Source: Burkholderiales bacterium (GTDB taxonomy: Bacteria > Pseudomonadota > Gammaproteobacteria > Burkholderiales > Burkholderiaceae_C). Taken from it: DNA of 15,009 nt. The stretch is taken from contig SXSX01000232.1 of NCBI GenBank assembly GCA_005793295.1, forward strand, positions 1 through 15,009, read 5' to 3'. The first letter of the stretch is position 1; each line of letters starts with the position of its first letter. Position numbers and translations under genes: made by a program. The notes below the pieces were generated by a model. That model saw only the letters and a list, made by a program, of their open reading frames with translations. It had not been told where the DNA came from and searched no databases. This document shows, piece after piece, positions 14,041-15,009 of the stretch.

Positions 14041-14940
14041 GTGAAAAACGCACTCGCCGCTTTGGCATTGGTAGTCAATGCTTTTTGTTACGGCGTGATG
14101 TGGTGGCCGTTTCGCTACCTGCAAGACCACGGCATTCACCCCCTGTGGGCGACCGTGCTTGTGGATTTAGTAGCTCTGACTTTCATCTTCGCCGCGAACC
14201 CCAAAATTTGGCGCCACTTTAGTGCCTTCCCCGGCCTATGGGTGCTATTGATCGGCGCAGGAATGACCAACGTCGGCTTCAACTGGGCGGTAACGATCGG
14301 AGACGTCGTACGGGTTGTCATCTTGTTTTACCTCATGCCCGCGTGGGTGGTTTTATTGGCGTGGCCGCTGCTCGGAGAAAAACCCACATGGAAGTCTTTG
14401 GGTCGTTTGGTGATGGCACTGTGCGGCGTGGTGATTGTTCTTAAAACGCCGGAATCGCCGTGGCCGTGGCCGGAGAACATGGCCGATGGCTTGGCGCTCT
14501 TGGGCGGCTTTAGCTTTGCGCTGACTAACATCATGCTGCGCAAACTCAGCGGACCGCCTCCCGCGGCTGTGACGGTTGCGATGTTTGGGGGGGGCGCAGT
14601 GATGTGTACTTTGGCGGCTTTGCTGGGAATGCAACAAGGATTGGTGGGCGCACTGCCGAGCAAGGCTACCGACTGGGTTGTCGCCGTTTTGGGTTTGAGC
14701 TTGATGATTTCAGTAGCCAATTTGGCGTTGCAGTTCGGCGCCTCGCGCCTAAAGGCCAACACCACATCGCTCATCATGCTGTGTGAAGTGATTTTTGCCA
14801 GCGTTTCCTCCGTGCTTTTAGGCGCAGGCACGATCAGTATGCGCGTGGCTTTAGGTGGCGGATTGATTTTGCTGGCAGCACTGCTCGCTACGCTAAGCTC
14901 GACGCCTTCGCCAAACCCATCCACTGGAGAACCGCAATGA
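14041..14940 (+). CDS. EamA/DMT-family transporter
   Basis: A 299-residue inner-membrane protein with about ten hydrophobic segments and two EamA repeats, as in the RhaT/YdcZ-like drug/metabolite transporters. The end of the first repeat shows PAWVVLLAWPLLGEKPTWKSLGRLVMALCGVV, usual for EamA domains, and the second repeat shows the matching LIMLCEVIFASVSSVLL. Members export amino acids or other small metabolites; the substrate cannot be told. The start is GTG at 14041, five bases after the lplT stop, with no evident Shine-Dalgarno, so translation probably depends on coupling. The last codons overlap the next gene by ATGA. A run of eight G at 14587-14594 encodes Gly183-185. Confidence 0.9.
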   Translation: MKNALAALALVVNAFCYGVMWWPFRYLQDHGIHPLWATVLVDLVALTFIFAANPKIWRHFSAFPGLWVLLIGAGMTNVGFNWAVTIGDVVRVVILFYLMPAWVVLLAWPLLGEKPTWKSLGRLVMALCGVVIVLKTPESPWPWPENMADGLALLGGFSFALTNIMLRKLSGPPPAAVTVAMFGGGAVMCTLAALLGMQQGLVGALPSKATDWVVAVLGLSLMISVANLALQFGASRLKANTTSLIMLCEVIFASVSSVLLGAGTISMRVALGGGLILLAALLATLSSTPSPNPSTGEPQ

Positions 14941-15009
14941 CCACCGCCTACGATTTTGAAGCCCTGTCAATTGAAGGCCAACCCGTCCAACTCAATGACC
15001 TGCAAGGCA
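14937..15009 (+). CDS. Glutathione peroxidase family protein (N-terminal fragment)
   Basis: The first 24 codons of a gene that runs off the window: MTTAYDFEALSIEGQPVQLN and onward to DLQG. This matches the start of bacterial glutathione peroxidases (BtuE/Gpx type), thioredoxin-fold enzymes that reduce hydroperoxides. The catalytic Cys would come just after the window edge. The start ATG overlaps the stop of the EamA transporter gene (ATGA), so the two are coupled. Confidence 0.75.
   Translation, partial: MTTAYDFEALSIEGQPVQLNDLQG

Noticed and set aside
1..15009. Mobile element, prophage, CRISPR array, riboswitch or tRNA
   Set aside because: No transposase, integrase, spaced repeat series, tRNA-like cloverleaf or recognisable riboswitch core was seen; nearly all bases lie in housekeeping-type genes.

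Overview
The window looks like a chromosomal segment of a Gram-negative betaproteobacterium, most likely Burkholderiales and close to Comamonadaceae. This rests on protein character (UmuC, IlvE, WaaF, LplT) and on the neighbourhoods waaF / CHCC zinc-finger gene / ilvE and radA / alr / lplT, judged from memory and not from a search. Coding density is very high, with no gene-free stretch over 300 bases. I see no tRNA, rRNA, insertion sequence, CRISPR array or phage gene.

Layout. Bases 1-2157 (+) hold the tail of an apparent umuD, then a Cho-type GIY-YIG excision nuclease, then umuC, which reads as an SOS operon. Bases 2170-4863 (-) run from a small unknown membrane protein through ilvE and a small CHCC zinc-finger protein to waaF. 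Bases 4989-8556 (+) are a compact catabolic-looking trio: a short-chain dehydrogenase, a GMC flavin oxidoreductase and an enolase-superfamily enzyme. Bases 8553-10093 (-) form an electron-transfer operon of an SHP-type cytochrome c (DUF1924), a dihaem cytochrome c and a cytochrome b561. Bases 10189-12686 (-) carry radA and alr. Bases 12752-15009 (+) carry lplT, an EamA-family transporter and the start of a glutathione peroxidase gene.

Functional links. DNA repair appears twice: the umuD-cho-umuC operon, and radA, which has a perfect CTGT-N8-ACAG LexA-type palindrome immediately upstream. Together they suggest that nucleotide excision, translesion synthesis and recombination functions here are all part of the damage response. 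Envelope functions (waaF, alr, lplT) are spread over the segment. The oxidoreductase trio probably handles a hydroxy- or sugar-acid-like substrate that cannot be named from sequence. The adjacent cytochrome operon is convergent with it and is probably a separate unit.

No clearly unprecedented system is visible. The points most worth checking are the umuD-cho-umuC arrangement with a UvrC-like cysteine set in Cho, the LexA palindrome at radA, the apparent ATT start of waaF, and the unassigned SDR-GMC-enolase trio with an Arg in place of the second Lys of the KxK motif.
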